Positions 7,722 to 14,310 of a stretch of 14,388 bases of DNA are shown here, piece by piece; positions within the stretch are counted from its first letter, which is position 1, and every line of letters starts with the position of its first letter. The stretch is from Bacillota bacterium. Lineage in GTDB: Bacteria > Bacillota > Clostridia > Peptostreptococcales > Anaerovoracaceae. A model generated the notes under the pieces. It saw only the letters and a list, made by a program, of their open reading frames with translations. It was not told the origin of the DNA and did not search any database. The stretch lies in the NCBI GenBank assembly GCA_022793975.1, contig JAAWDW010000081.1:1-14388 (forward strand), in the 5' to 3' direction. The translations under genes and the position numbers were made by a program.

Positions 7722-7770
7722 ATTATACGATGCAATTTTTTAAGAAATTTGTCGTAAGAGAGGTAATAAA

Positions 7771-9405
7771 ATGGGAAAAAGAAGGAAATTGATTATTTTT
7801 GCAATATGTATGCTCCTGAGCTTAATTTGCGCACAAGCTGTTTTTGCAGATACCGATACACCCTATCGCATCTATTATGACGGCAAAAACACAGGAAACA
7901 GCGGATTTTATATAAAAGGTAATATATACCTGCCCGCTTCTATGATTGGCTCATATTTCAATAATCCGGCCGTGTCTGTCGATACAGCAAACAAAAAACT
8001 CAGTTTGGATCTAAGCAGAATGAATATAATGATGGCAGACAGCGAAACCACCGCACTTGTAAAAAATCACGCCGGTACCGTTTATATACCTCTAAAAGAA
8101 ATTAACGGCACGCTTTGTTTCTCGCTGAATACAATGGAACAGTTTTTCAACACCAGTTACAATTTAAGCGAAAATATCATCAAGCTTAAAGCCTACGATC
8201 AATCCGCAAAAATCGCTAAAGTGGGAAAAAATGCAGTATCCGCTTCCCCATCGCTGTTTTCAGATAGTGATGAAACGATTACGCTCGCTTCCGGAGAGCA
8301 GGTTTTTGTAAACGGTGAGACTGATAATTTTTACAAAATCTCCGATTTCGACGGCAATATCTACTATGTGTCAAAGCAAGATATAACTGTCGAAGATTTG
8401 GATCTTTCAACAATAGATTTTTATGCTCCGCGCAAGAACAAATTTAAGCAAAACGCCAACGAAAAGATAAATGTTGCCTGGCAGTATGTATACGAAGTGA
8501 CACCGGATGCGCCTGCAAAGACAAGCGGCATTGACATCATCGCGCCTACTTGGTTCCGCCTCATAGTTGAAGGCGGCGGAACGGTTACAAATTCTGCGGA
8601 CAGAGGATACACCGATCTCTGCCACGAACGCGGATTTATGGTATGGGCCACAATCACGAACAATATGAGTGAGAAAGGCTCGACCAACTTTACAACAAAA
8701 ATGTTCTCAGACAACAGTATTCAAAAAAAAGCCATTGCGCAATACATATTTTACTCGTGTCTCTACGATGTCGACGGCATCAACATAGACTTTGAAGACG
8801 TCAGAGATGCGGATGCAAAAGGTCTTACCGCTTTTACCAAAGAACTCAGGAACTACACCGAAAGGCAAGGTCTCAATCTTTCTATAGATACACTTGTACC
8901 TAAACCGTGGACAGTCGAATACGACAGAGATGCACTTTCTGATTATGTGGATTATATCGCTGTTATGAGTTATGATGAACATTATGCAGGCAGCACCATT
9001 CCCGGCTCGGTTTCATCTCTTCCTTTCGTAATCGAAGCAATTGAAGGCTGCCTTGACGAAGGGGTGCCTAAAGAAAAACTGCTTATGGGTGTTCCTATGT
9101 ACACACGTGTATGGGTTGTAGACGGCAGTGGCAAAATAGTATCAAACAGTGCCGTGACAATGACCCGTATGAATGAAATACTGCGCGAAAAGAATCTTTC
9201 GCCGACATATCTCAAAACAGAAATGCAGAATTATGTTGAATATCCGGCATCCGGCGGTACGGCAAGAGTGTGGATCGAAGATCAAACTTCAATCACAAAC
9301 CGTCTCGCACTTGTAAATAAATATAATATTGCAGGATCTGCCTGCTGGCAGTTCGCACAGGGTACCGACGAAATCTGGACAGTCTTTGACCGCTATCTGC
9401 ACTGA
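7771..9405 (+). CDS. Secreted family-18 glycoside hydrolase with stalk and SH3-like domains
   Basis: A 544-residue exported protein. Residues 1-26 are a signal peptide (KRRK, hydrophobic core LIIFAICMLLSLI, likely cleavage after AQAVFA). Residues ~30-142 resemble two copies of the copper-amine-oxidase-N type stalk domain common in Clostridial wall proteins (FYIKGNIYLPASMI, then TVYIPLKEI). Residues ~148-206 resemble a bacterial SH3 domain. The GH18 barrel covers ~230-544 with the catalytic motif DGINIDFE (335-342), so D340 and E342, the proton donor, are intact; AVMSYDEHY (397-405) is the conserved substrate-assist strand. The closest functional analogy is YaaH/YdhD/SleL-type enzymes acting on peptidoglycan or chitin-like N-acetylglucosamine glycans, but the substrate is not certain. 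Ribosome binding site GAGAGG lies 7 bases before ATG. Monocistronic: own -10 upstream, terminator at 9442. It diverges from the LTA-synthase operon, consistent with an envelope role. Confidence 0.9.
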   Translation: MGKRRKLIIFAICMLLSLICAQAVFADTDTPYRIYYDGKNTGNSGFYIKGNIYLPASMIGSYFNNPAVSVDTANKKLSLDLSRMNIMMADSETTALVKNHAGTVYIPLKEINGTLCFSLNTMEQFFNTSYNLSENIIKLKAYDQSAKIAKVGKNAVSASPSLFSDSDETITLASGEQVFVNGETDNFYKISDFDGNIYYVSKQDITVEDLDLSTIDFYAPRKNKFKQNANEKINVAWQYVYEVTPDAPAKTSGIDIIAPTWFRLIVEGGGTVTNSADRGYTDLCHERGFMVWATITNNMSEKGSTNFTTKMFSDNSIQKKAIAQYIFYSCLYDVDGINIDFEDVRDADAKGLTAFTKELRNYTERQGLNLSIDTLVPKPWTVEYDRDALSDYVDYIAVMSYDEHYAGSTIPGSVSSLPFVIEAIEGCLDEGVPKEKLLMGVPMYTRVWVVDGSGKIVSNSAVTMTRMNEILREKNLSPTYLKTEMQNYVEYPASGGTARVWIEDQTSITNRLALVNKYNIAGSACWQFAQGTDEIWTVFDRYLH

Positions 9406-9441
9406 TAAAACTCTTTATCTGACATATTTATTCAGATATAG

Positions 9442-9480
9442 AAAAATCCAAGGAAATACATTGTATTCCTTGGATTTTTT
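9442..9480. terminator. Bidirectional terminator between convergent genes
   Basis: AAAAATCCAAGGAA (9442-9455) pairs perfectly with TTCCTTGGATTTTT (9466-9479) around a 10-base loop. A run of six T follows on the plus strand and five T on the reverse strand. It therefore serves both the GH18 gene (ending 9405) and the Hpt gene (ending 9507). Confidence 0.9.
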
Positions 9481-9506
9481 GTGATATCTTCGGTATTCGT
9501 TCTGTC

Positions 9507-9875
9507 TTATGCACCTACTGACTCCGCAAGCTTTCTGATAGCGCTCATCGTCATTTCATAGTCAAGTTTAACCTGCTCAAATGCCGGTTCTATATCTTCG
9601 CCGTAATCGTGCCTGTCTCTCAAAACATCAGCAAGCACGGATGCTGACTGATACATCTTTGTAAGTGACAAATTCTGGCCTACTCCTTTAAGTGTATGTG
9701 CAGCTCTGAAAGCTTCCTCTATATTCTTTACCTCAAGTGAATCGCAAAGCAATTTGTAACTCGAATCGGCAAGAATCTTGATAAGAAACTTCTGAACTCT
9801 CTCTTCCGTTTTAAGTCGGCTCATTACTTCATCATAATCAGCTCCCATTGCTTCGTAGCATTCTTTCAAAGTCAT
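9507..9875 (-). CDS. Hpt domain phosphotransfer protein
   Basis: A 122-residue, all-helical, soluble protein that is essentially one histidine phosphotransfer domain. The phospho-accepting motif is AAHTLKGVGQNL with H60 as the acceptor. The downstream helices (SASVLADVLRD, FEQVKLDYEMTMSAIRKL) fit the four-helix bundle. Such proteins shuttle phosphate between a hybrid kinase and a response regulator receiver. It starts 27 bases after the stop of the REC-HD-GYP-GGDEF gene and has its own strong AGGAGG 7 bases upstream, so the two are co-transcribed and the REC domain upstream is the obvious partner. No histidine kinase is encoded in the window, so a kinase must act from elsewhere if the relay works. 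It is read-through dependent, ending at the shared terminator. Confidence 0.92.
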   Translation of the reverse strand: MTLKECYEAMGADYDEVMSRLKTEERVQKFLIKILADSSYKLLCDSLEVKNIEEAFRAAHTLKGVGQNLSLTKMYQSASVLADVLRDRHDYGEDIEPAFEQVKLDYEMTMSAIRKLAESVGA

Positions 9876-9902
9876 TTCCGTACCTCCTTTATAATATTCA
9901 AA

Positions 9903-11963
9903 CTATAATTTTCTTTCCTCGAACGACGACTCGTTCAGTATTTCACTTACCGTTTCATCATAAAAGCGGTACGAGTTCTTACCTGTCTGCTTTACTGAGT
10001 ATGCCGCCATATCTGCCATATTAAACAGCTTATCATATTCGCCTTCCGCATCCTTTGCAAACGATATGCCCATACTGAGGCGTATATTAAAGTCCTTGTA
10101 TTCTCCTGATATCTGATTAAATATTCTCTTTACCTGCGGCTCCGGATCATCTTTATATTCCATAAAGATAAGAAATTCGTCACCACCCATACGTGAAGCA
10201 ATATCGGCATTTCTTATACTGTGCTTTATACGCTCCGCCGCATGTTTAAGCACTTCGTCTCCGAACATATGCCCGTATTCATCATTTGCCATTTTAAAAT
10301 TATCCATATCAAAGAAAACAAGTATATACTTTCTGCCGTCTCCCGAATTTATAATTCTGCTCACTTCTGATTTAAATGCCTTGTGATTAAGAAGCCCCGT
10401 AAGCTGATCCCTTGTTGCCAGCGATTCGAGATGCTGCATTTTCTTTTTTTCATCATCTATATCAACAATCTTTCCGAAAGCTCCCATATACTCCGGCACA
10501 TCGTCATCACTCCATACCGACTTGGCTATTATCTTGTTCCACTTCTTCTGTCCGTTTATATCGAGCAGATATTTCGTTTCCGTAACAGAGTCTTCCGGAG
10601 TGGTATTTTTCATTTTTTCGAGCAGATCATTAAAATCTTGCGGACTGAATATCTTTGCACCGAAGTCAGACTCCTTCGGTGTCAATATTTTCTCCTGCAT
10701 TCCCAAGTATTCCGCTCCCCATTCAGAAAGTATTATCATTTCAGGAATTACTGTATAGTCAAATAATATCTCTTTGGACAATCTTGCAAAAAAGTTATAC
10801 TTCATCTTTTCGCGCTCTATAAGCTGTATCGTCCGCTTTGAAGTGCCCATCTCACCGTCTTTCATCATGGTTTCGACCGCACTTAATATTTCTTTTTCCG
10901 AAGAGCTGTCTATCGAAGCCACATGCAGTTCGTGTTTAAGTGTTTCGGCAATTTCTTCCAGACATTCGAGAAGCAGCGGATTGAAAATGCCGCATTCACC
11001 GTTCACAATCATATTTACGGCTTTTTCATGAGAAAATGCATCCTTATACACTCTCTTACTTGTAAGCGCATCATAAACATCGGCAAGTGCCACTACCTGT
11101 GCTCCGATAGGTATCTCCTCACCTTTAAGCCCGTCCGGATATCCGCGCCCGTCATATCTTTCATGATGCCACCTACATATCTGATATCCGACTTTTATGA
11201 GCGGCTCGTTTTCGCGAAGCGGTATATCTGAAAGAATCCTTGCTCCCTCCGCCGAATGTGTTTTCATTATCGCAAATTCTTCGTCAGTAAGTTTTCCCGG
11301 TTTATTTAAAATTTCTGTAGGTATCGCTATTTTCCCTATATCGTGCAGTGCGGATGCGTTCGTAATTAAATTTATATCATTCTGTGATATATGGTATCTG
11401 TCCGTTTTATTTATCAGCGTTTCCAGCAGTAATTTTGTTATCGTATGTATATGCAGTACATGAAGACCGCTTTCTCCGTTACGGAACTCCATAAGATTTG
11501 AGAGAATCTCAATCATCAGCCTGTTGTCTTTTTCCTTCTCATACATCTGTATAGCAAGCATCTGCGAAAGCTCTTTCTGTTTTGAAGAAAGCATAATCGT
11601 ACTTATAACACGATGCCTTACCGTTCGTTCGTCAAACGGTCTGCTTATGTATTCCGATGCGCCCAGTGCATACGATCTGTCCACATACGAAAAATTCGTC
11701 TCTGCAGAAATCATAATAACCGGTATCGACTTTATAAGACCGCTCTTGTTCATAGCCGCAAGCACCTCAAAGCCGTCCATAACAGGCATTACTATATCAA
11801 GAAGAAGCAGACATATTTCCAGCTCCTGCTCGTGCAGAACAGCCATTGCTTCCATTCCGTTTTCCACCTCCACTATGTCAAAAGTATCGGCAAGCATATC
11901 GGAAAGAAGCGATCTGTTAAGCTCCGAATCGTCCGCAATCAAAATCTTCTTTTTGGAACCCAT
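9903..11963 (-). CDS. Response regulator with HD-GYP, PAS-like and GGDEF domains
   Basis: A 686-residue cytoplasmic regulator of cyclic-di-GMP. Domain order: REC (~5-123) with acidic pair D11/D12 and phospho-acceptor D56 in LLLLDIVMP; HD-GYP phosphodiesterase (~150-345) with HD at 207-208 (ALHDIGKIAIP) and HHERYDGRGYPDG at 266-278; a PAS-like segment (~390-505); and GGDEF diguanylate cyclase (~510-672) with intact GGDEF at 593-597 and an RxxD inhibitory site at 584-587 spaced exactly five residues before it. Both degrading and synthesising motifs therefore look active. Oddities: the near-invariant REC lysine is Arg (R108 in SRPF), and the first HD-GYP helix has H171 where Arg is usual. The start is supported by AGGAGAG about 7 bases upstream. 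The gene leads a two-gene unit with the Hpt protein. Confidence 0.93.
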   Translation of the reverse strand: MGSKKKILIADDSELNRSLLSDMLADTFDIVEVENGMEAMAVLHEQELEICLLLLDIVMPVMDGFEVLAAMNKSGLIKSIPVIMISAETNFSYVDRSYALGASEYISRPFDERTVRHRVISTIMLSSKQKELSQMLAIQMYEKEKDNRLMIEILSNLMEFRNGESGLHVLHIHTITKLLLETLINKTDRYHISQNDINLITNASALHDIGKIAIPTEILNKPGKLTDEEFAIMKTHSAEGARILSDIPLRENEPLIKVGYQICRWHHERYDGRGYPDGLKGEEIPIGAQVVALADVYDALTSKRVYKDAFSHEKAVNMIVNGECGIFNPLLLECLEEIAETLKHELHVASIDSSSEKEILSAVETMMKDGEMGTSKRTIQLIEREKMKYNFFARLSKEILFDYTVIPEMIILSEWGAEYLGMQEKILTPKESDFGAKIFSPQDFNDLLEKMKNTTPEDSVTETKYLLDINGQKKWNKIIAKSVWSDDDVPEYMGAFGKIVDIDDEKKKMQHLESLATRDQLTGLLNHKAFKSEVSRIINSGDGRKYILVFFDMDNFKMANDEYGHMFGDEVLKHAAERIKHSIRNADIASRMGGDEFLIFMEYKDDPEPQVKRIFNQISGEYKDFNIRLSMGISFAKDAEGEYDKLFNMADMAAYSVKQTGKNSYRFYDETVSEILNESSFEERKL

Positions 11964-12043
11964 TTATTCACTCTCCTGTCTTAATAAATAAAGCATATTT
12001 TCTGCCATATAAAACGTATTTTTTATGTTTTATTTCTTACCTT

Positions 12044-12072
12044 ATATTACATAAAAAAAAGGCAAAAGTCAA
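12044..12072 (-). promoter_or_regulatory. Candidate promoter for the c-di-GMP/Hpt operon, inside the preceding terminator
   Basis: The reverse strand has TTGACT (12067-12072), 17 bases, then TAATAT (12044-12049). The -35 hexamer falls in the loop and right arm of the ABC-operon terminator. Transcription would begin near 12037, giving a leader of ~74 bases. The -10 is not ideal, so confidence is moderate. Confidence 0.4.
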
Positions 12073-12081
12073 ACTTTTACC
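12053..12081 (-). terminator. Rho-independent terminator of the GntR/ABC operon
   Basis: The reverse strand has GGTAAAAGT-TTG-ACTTTTGCC, a 9-bp stem with one G-T wobble and a 3-base loop, followed directly by eight T. It lies 30 bases after the permease stop codon. Confidence 0.85.
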
Positions 12082-12110
12082 CAAAACTATTTATACTGCT
12101 GCACACTGAT

Positions 12111-12788
12111 TTAAAATTCCTTGCGGCTGTATATTGAAACCGATATTCTGTACGATATGTACAAAATTACTATCGATACTGCTATAAATATCAAAAATCC
12201 TGCCGTAAGACCCGAAGGTGTAACCGCTGCAGCTTTCTCTTGCAGATTTAAAACATCGCTTTCCGGTACTTTTATGACTGACAATGTTGATTTTTTGAAA
12301 TACGATGCACCTGCCATAATTAAAACTACCGGCAGCAGAATCACCGCAATCATTATAAATCTCGCTTTTTCGGTACCCATTTTATACACTATCGGAAGGA
12401 GCACGCTGAGATAGAGAAAACACACTCCGGCAATCACAGCAATAACCATTAAATATTCTTCCATATCCGCACCGAAAATAAAACCTGTAATAAGTGAAAC
12501 GACAGCTCCCGATACTGTAAATATAAGCCCGAGTATATATTTCGCCGCTACCGTATCTTTTCTGCTGACAGGCATAGTCAGCCCATACTTATCCCATTTT
12601 GCTCTTTCATCATACGAAACGGCAGTTATCGGCATCATAGCCGAAAGTATCATTATAAATCCCGTAAAAGATGTACCGCCTGTATCTGTAGATGCTGCAC
12701 CAATTACACTGTAAAGTACGCCTATTATCAAATACAAAACAATCTGCTTTCTCAGATTGTAAAAATCCTTTATAATTAACCCTTTCAT
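12111..12788 (-). CDS. ABC-2 type transporter permease
   Basis: A 225-residue integral membrane protein with six predicted helices, at about 16-32, 41-57, 84-105, 111-134, 143-161 and 194-214. The opening KGLIIKDFYNLRKQ and the segment PVSRKDTVAAKYIL are typical of small Clostridial/Bacillus ABC-2 permeases (PF13346-like) that pair with YtrB-type ATPases. The ATP-binding subunit is encoded just upstream, with 5 bases between stop and start; AAGGAG lies about 9 bases before the ATG, inside the end of the ATPase gene. The transported substrate is unknown; relatives are linked to antimicrobial-peptide or cell-wall-antibiotic stress. Confidence 0.88.
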   Translation of the reverse strand: MKGLIIKDFYNLRKQIVLYLIIGVLYSVIGAASTDTGGTSFTGFIMILSAMMPITAVSYDERAKWDKYGLTMPVSRKDTVAAKYILGLIFTVSGAVVSLITGFIFGADMEEYLMVIAVIAGVCFLYLSVLLPIVYKMGTEKARFIMIAVILLPVVLIMAGASYFKKSTLSVIKVPESDVLNLQEKAAAVTPSGLTAGFLIFIAVSIVILYISYRISVSIYSRKEF

Positions 12789-12793
12789 CTATT

Positions 12794-13639
12794 TCATCTC
12801 CTTTTGACGGTAAAAAGCATAATTTTTTCAAGGTCCGCAGGTTCGATAGCATAGCTGTGTGGTACCGCTGATGCTTCCATAAGCGCTTCCGCACCAAACT
12901 TGTGTATACGCACACCGATTACCTTATCCTGCGGCAGCATATCAAACTCATCTTCACCGCATTTCACGACTGCATATTTTTCAAGTATTAAATCTTTTTC
13001 ATCACTCATAACTATATGACCCTCGTTTATAAATGTAACATAGTCACAGACTTTTTCGAGATCACTCGTTATATGTGAAGATATAAGCACAGAATGATTT
13101 TCATCTTGTATAAAATCAAGAAAAATGTCAAGAATCTCATCTCTAACTATCGGATCGAGTCCGCTTGTTGCCTCGTCAAGTACAAGCAGCTCCGCATTGT
13201 GCGAAAGAGCACACGCTATGCTGAGTTTCATTTTCATTCCCCGCGAAAAATCTTTGACCACCTTATCCTGCGGCAGTGCAAATTTACGCATATACTCGGA
13301 AAACGCCGTTTTATCCCAGCTTTTATATATATTCGCAAGCACCTTTTCCACTTCTTTCAGTTTCATATTTTCCGGAAAAAAGCTTTCGTCAAACACAACT
13401 CCTATCTTTTCTTTTAATTCTCTTGTCAAATCCGTGCTGCTGCATCCGAGCACTCTTATATTGCCGCTGTCTTTTGCCGTAATATCGAGCATAAGATTTA
13501 TTATCGTACTCTTTCCTGCACCGTTTGCTCCTATAAGTCCCATAATACAGCCGCGCGGAAGCGCAAAGCTCACGTTGTCGAGAACAAATCCGTCATATTT
13601 CTTCGTTACATTCTTAAATTCTATTGCAAAATCCGTCAT
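12794..13639 (-). CDS. ABC transporter ATP-binding protein
   Basis: A 281-residue cytoplasmic ATPase subunit. Walker A is GANGAGKST (37-45), the signature is FSRGMKMKLSIACAL (131-145, the degenerate LSGG form usual in YtrB-like ATPases), Walker B is LLVLDEATSGLD (151-162) and the switch histidine is in ISSHIT (H189). The ~70-residue tail after the nucleotide-binding domain is of the kind seen in this subfamily. The start is forced: an in-frame TAA lies two codons upstream and no other start codon occurs near. The only purine-rich ribosome site (AAAGGGG) is ~15 bases from the ATG, an unusually long distance. It forms a transporter with the following permease; the GntR gene ends 56 bases upstream on the same transcript. 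Confidence 0.93.
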   Translation of the reverse strand: MTDFAIEFKNVTKKYDGFVLDNVSFALPRGCIMGLIGANGAGKSTIINLMLDITAKDSGNIRVLGCSSTDLTRELKEKIGVVFDESFFPENMKLKEVEKVLANIYKSWDKTAFSEYMRKFALPQDKVVKDFSRGMKMKLSIACALSHNAELLVLDEATSGLDPIVRDEILDIFLDFIQDENHSVLISSHITSDLEKVCDYVTFINEGHIVMSDEKDLILEKYAVVKCGEDEFDMLPQDKVIGVRIHKFGAEALMEASAVPHSYAIEPADLEKIMLFTVKRR

Positions 13640-13695
13640 TTTTTATTACGTTATCCCCTTTCACCGATCCTGTCGTCATCTTACCGGCAGTTTTT

Positions 13696-14067
13696 CTATT
13701 CTTCACTGAGTAAATCAATCATTTCTTTAAGTTCTTCTTTATCTATGCCTGAAAGATGTGCGGTATCTATTATTTCTCTGAGTTTATCTTCAATCTCACG
13801 CAGGCGCTGTTCTTTTATCATTTCTATATTCTGCGGAGCGACAAAACTGCCTTTGCCTACAACAGAATTTATAAAGCCTTCTCTTTCCAATTCTTCATAC
13901 GCCCTTTTTGTCGTTATAACGCTTATACGCTGCTCTTTTGCAAGCAGGCGCATAGAAGGAAGAGCCTCGCCTTCTGCAAGTTCACCTGACATTATCTGAT
14001 TTTTTATCTGCGATACAATCTGCTCATATATAGGAGTGCCGCTCGCATTGTTAATTATAATTTTCAT
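13696..14067 (-). CDS. GntR-family transcriptional regulator, YtrA type
   Basis: A 123-residue repressor. Residues ~10-77 form the GntR winged helix (PIYEQIVSQIKNQIMSGEL, LPSMRLLAKEQRISVITTKRAYEELEREGFI, then the wing VVGKGSFVAP). The rest (~80-123) is two helices, enough for dimerisation only, which is the YtrA subfamily pattern: no large effector domain. YtrA-type regulators usually repress the ABC-transporter operon in which they sit. Here the gene leads such an operon and a perfect palindrome covers its promoter, so autorepression is the natural inference. AAAGGA lies about 8 bases before ATG. Confidence 0.93.
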   Translation of the reverse strand: MKIIINNASGTPIYEQIVSQIKNQIMSGELAEGEALPSMRLLAKEQRISVITTKRAYEELEREGFINSVVGKGSFVAPQNIEMIKEQRLREIEDKLREIIDTAHLSGIDKEELKEMIDLLSEE

Positions 14068-14083
14068 TGGGATATCCTTTTAA

Positions 14084-14116
14084 CAATATTGTATATATTC
14101 ATTATATACAATATTG
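14084..14116. promoter_or_regulatory. Perfect palindromic operator for the GntR/YtrA repressor
   Basis: CAATATTGTATATA and TATATACAATATTG form a perfect 14-bp inverted repeat around TTCAT (33 bp in all). The inner TGTATA...TATACA halves suit a dimeric GntR protein. It overlaps the -10 box and most of the promoter spacer and ends 16 bases before the gntR start codon. Binding is inferred, not shown. Confidence 0.7.
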
Positions 14117-14128
14117 CATTATTGTCAA
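14101..14128 (-). promoter_or_regulatory. Consensus promoter of the GntR/ABC operon
   Basis: The reverse strand has TTGACA (14123-14128), 16 bases, then TATAAT (14101-14106): both hexamers are exact consensus. The -10 box lies inside the centre and right half of the palindrome, so repressor binding would exclude RNA polymerase. Transcription start is expected near 14094, leaving a ~27-base leader. Confidence 0.8.
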
Positions 14129-14146
14129 GACCTATATTAAAATAAT

Positions 14147-14185
14147 AAAAGCGCCTATAAAACTTTAAATTTTCAAGACGCTTTT
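14147..14185 (-). terminator. Terminator-like hairpin upstream of gntR
   Basis: AAAAGCG (14147-14153) pairs with CGCTTTT (14179-14185), with additional inner AAAA/TTTT pairing across mismatches. On the reverse strand it is followed by TTTTATTATTTT, so it probably ends transcription coming from the partial gene at the right edge and insulates the gntR promoter. Confidence 0.55.
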
Positions 14186-14255
14186 AAAATACATTTATTC
14201 TTTTATTTTCTGTATGTTCACAAAACAATTATTTATACATTCTGAAAAATACAGT

Positions 14256-14277
14256 TTGAATGCACTTGCGCATTCAA
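14256..14277. repeat. Perfect inverted repeat in the non-coding stretch
   Basis: TTGAATGC-ACTTGC-GCATTCAA is a perfect 8-bp stem with a 6-base loop. It lies ~34 bases after the stop of the partial gene at the right edge. Flanking TACA/TGTA and CTGAA/TTCAG pairs could extend it into a longer, interrupted stem. No direct T run follows, so it is not a clear terminator; role unknown. Confidence 0.5.
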
Positions 14278-14310
14278 TTTCAAATTTGCAATGTTCAAAA
14301 TGTATAGTAT

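Noticed and set aside
11524..11991. Plus-strand open frames opposite the REC-HD-GYP-GGDEF gene
   Set aside because: Shadows of a gene with clear domains on the other strand; no start signals and no protein features.
14084..14116. The palindrome upstream of gntR as a terminator
   Set aside because: It is very AT-rich, has no following T run in either direction and overlaps an exact-consensus promoter, so an operator fits better.
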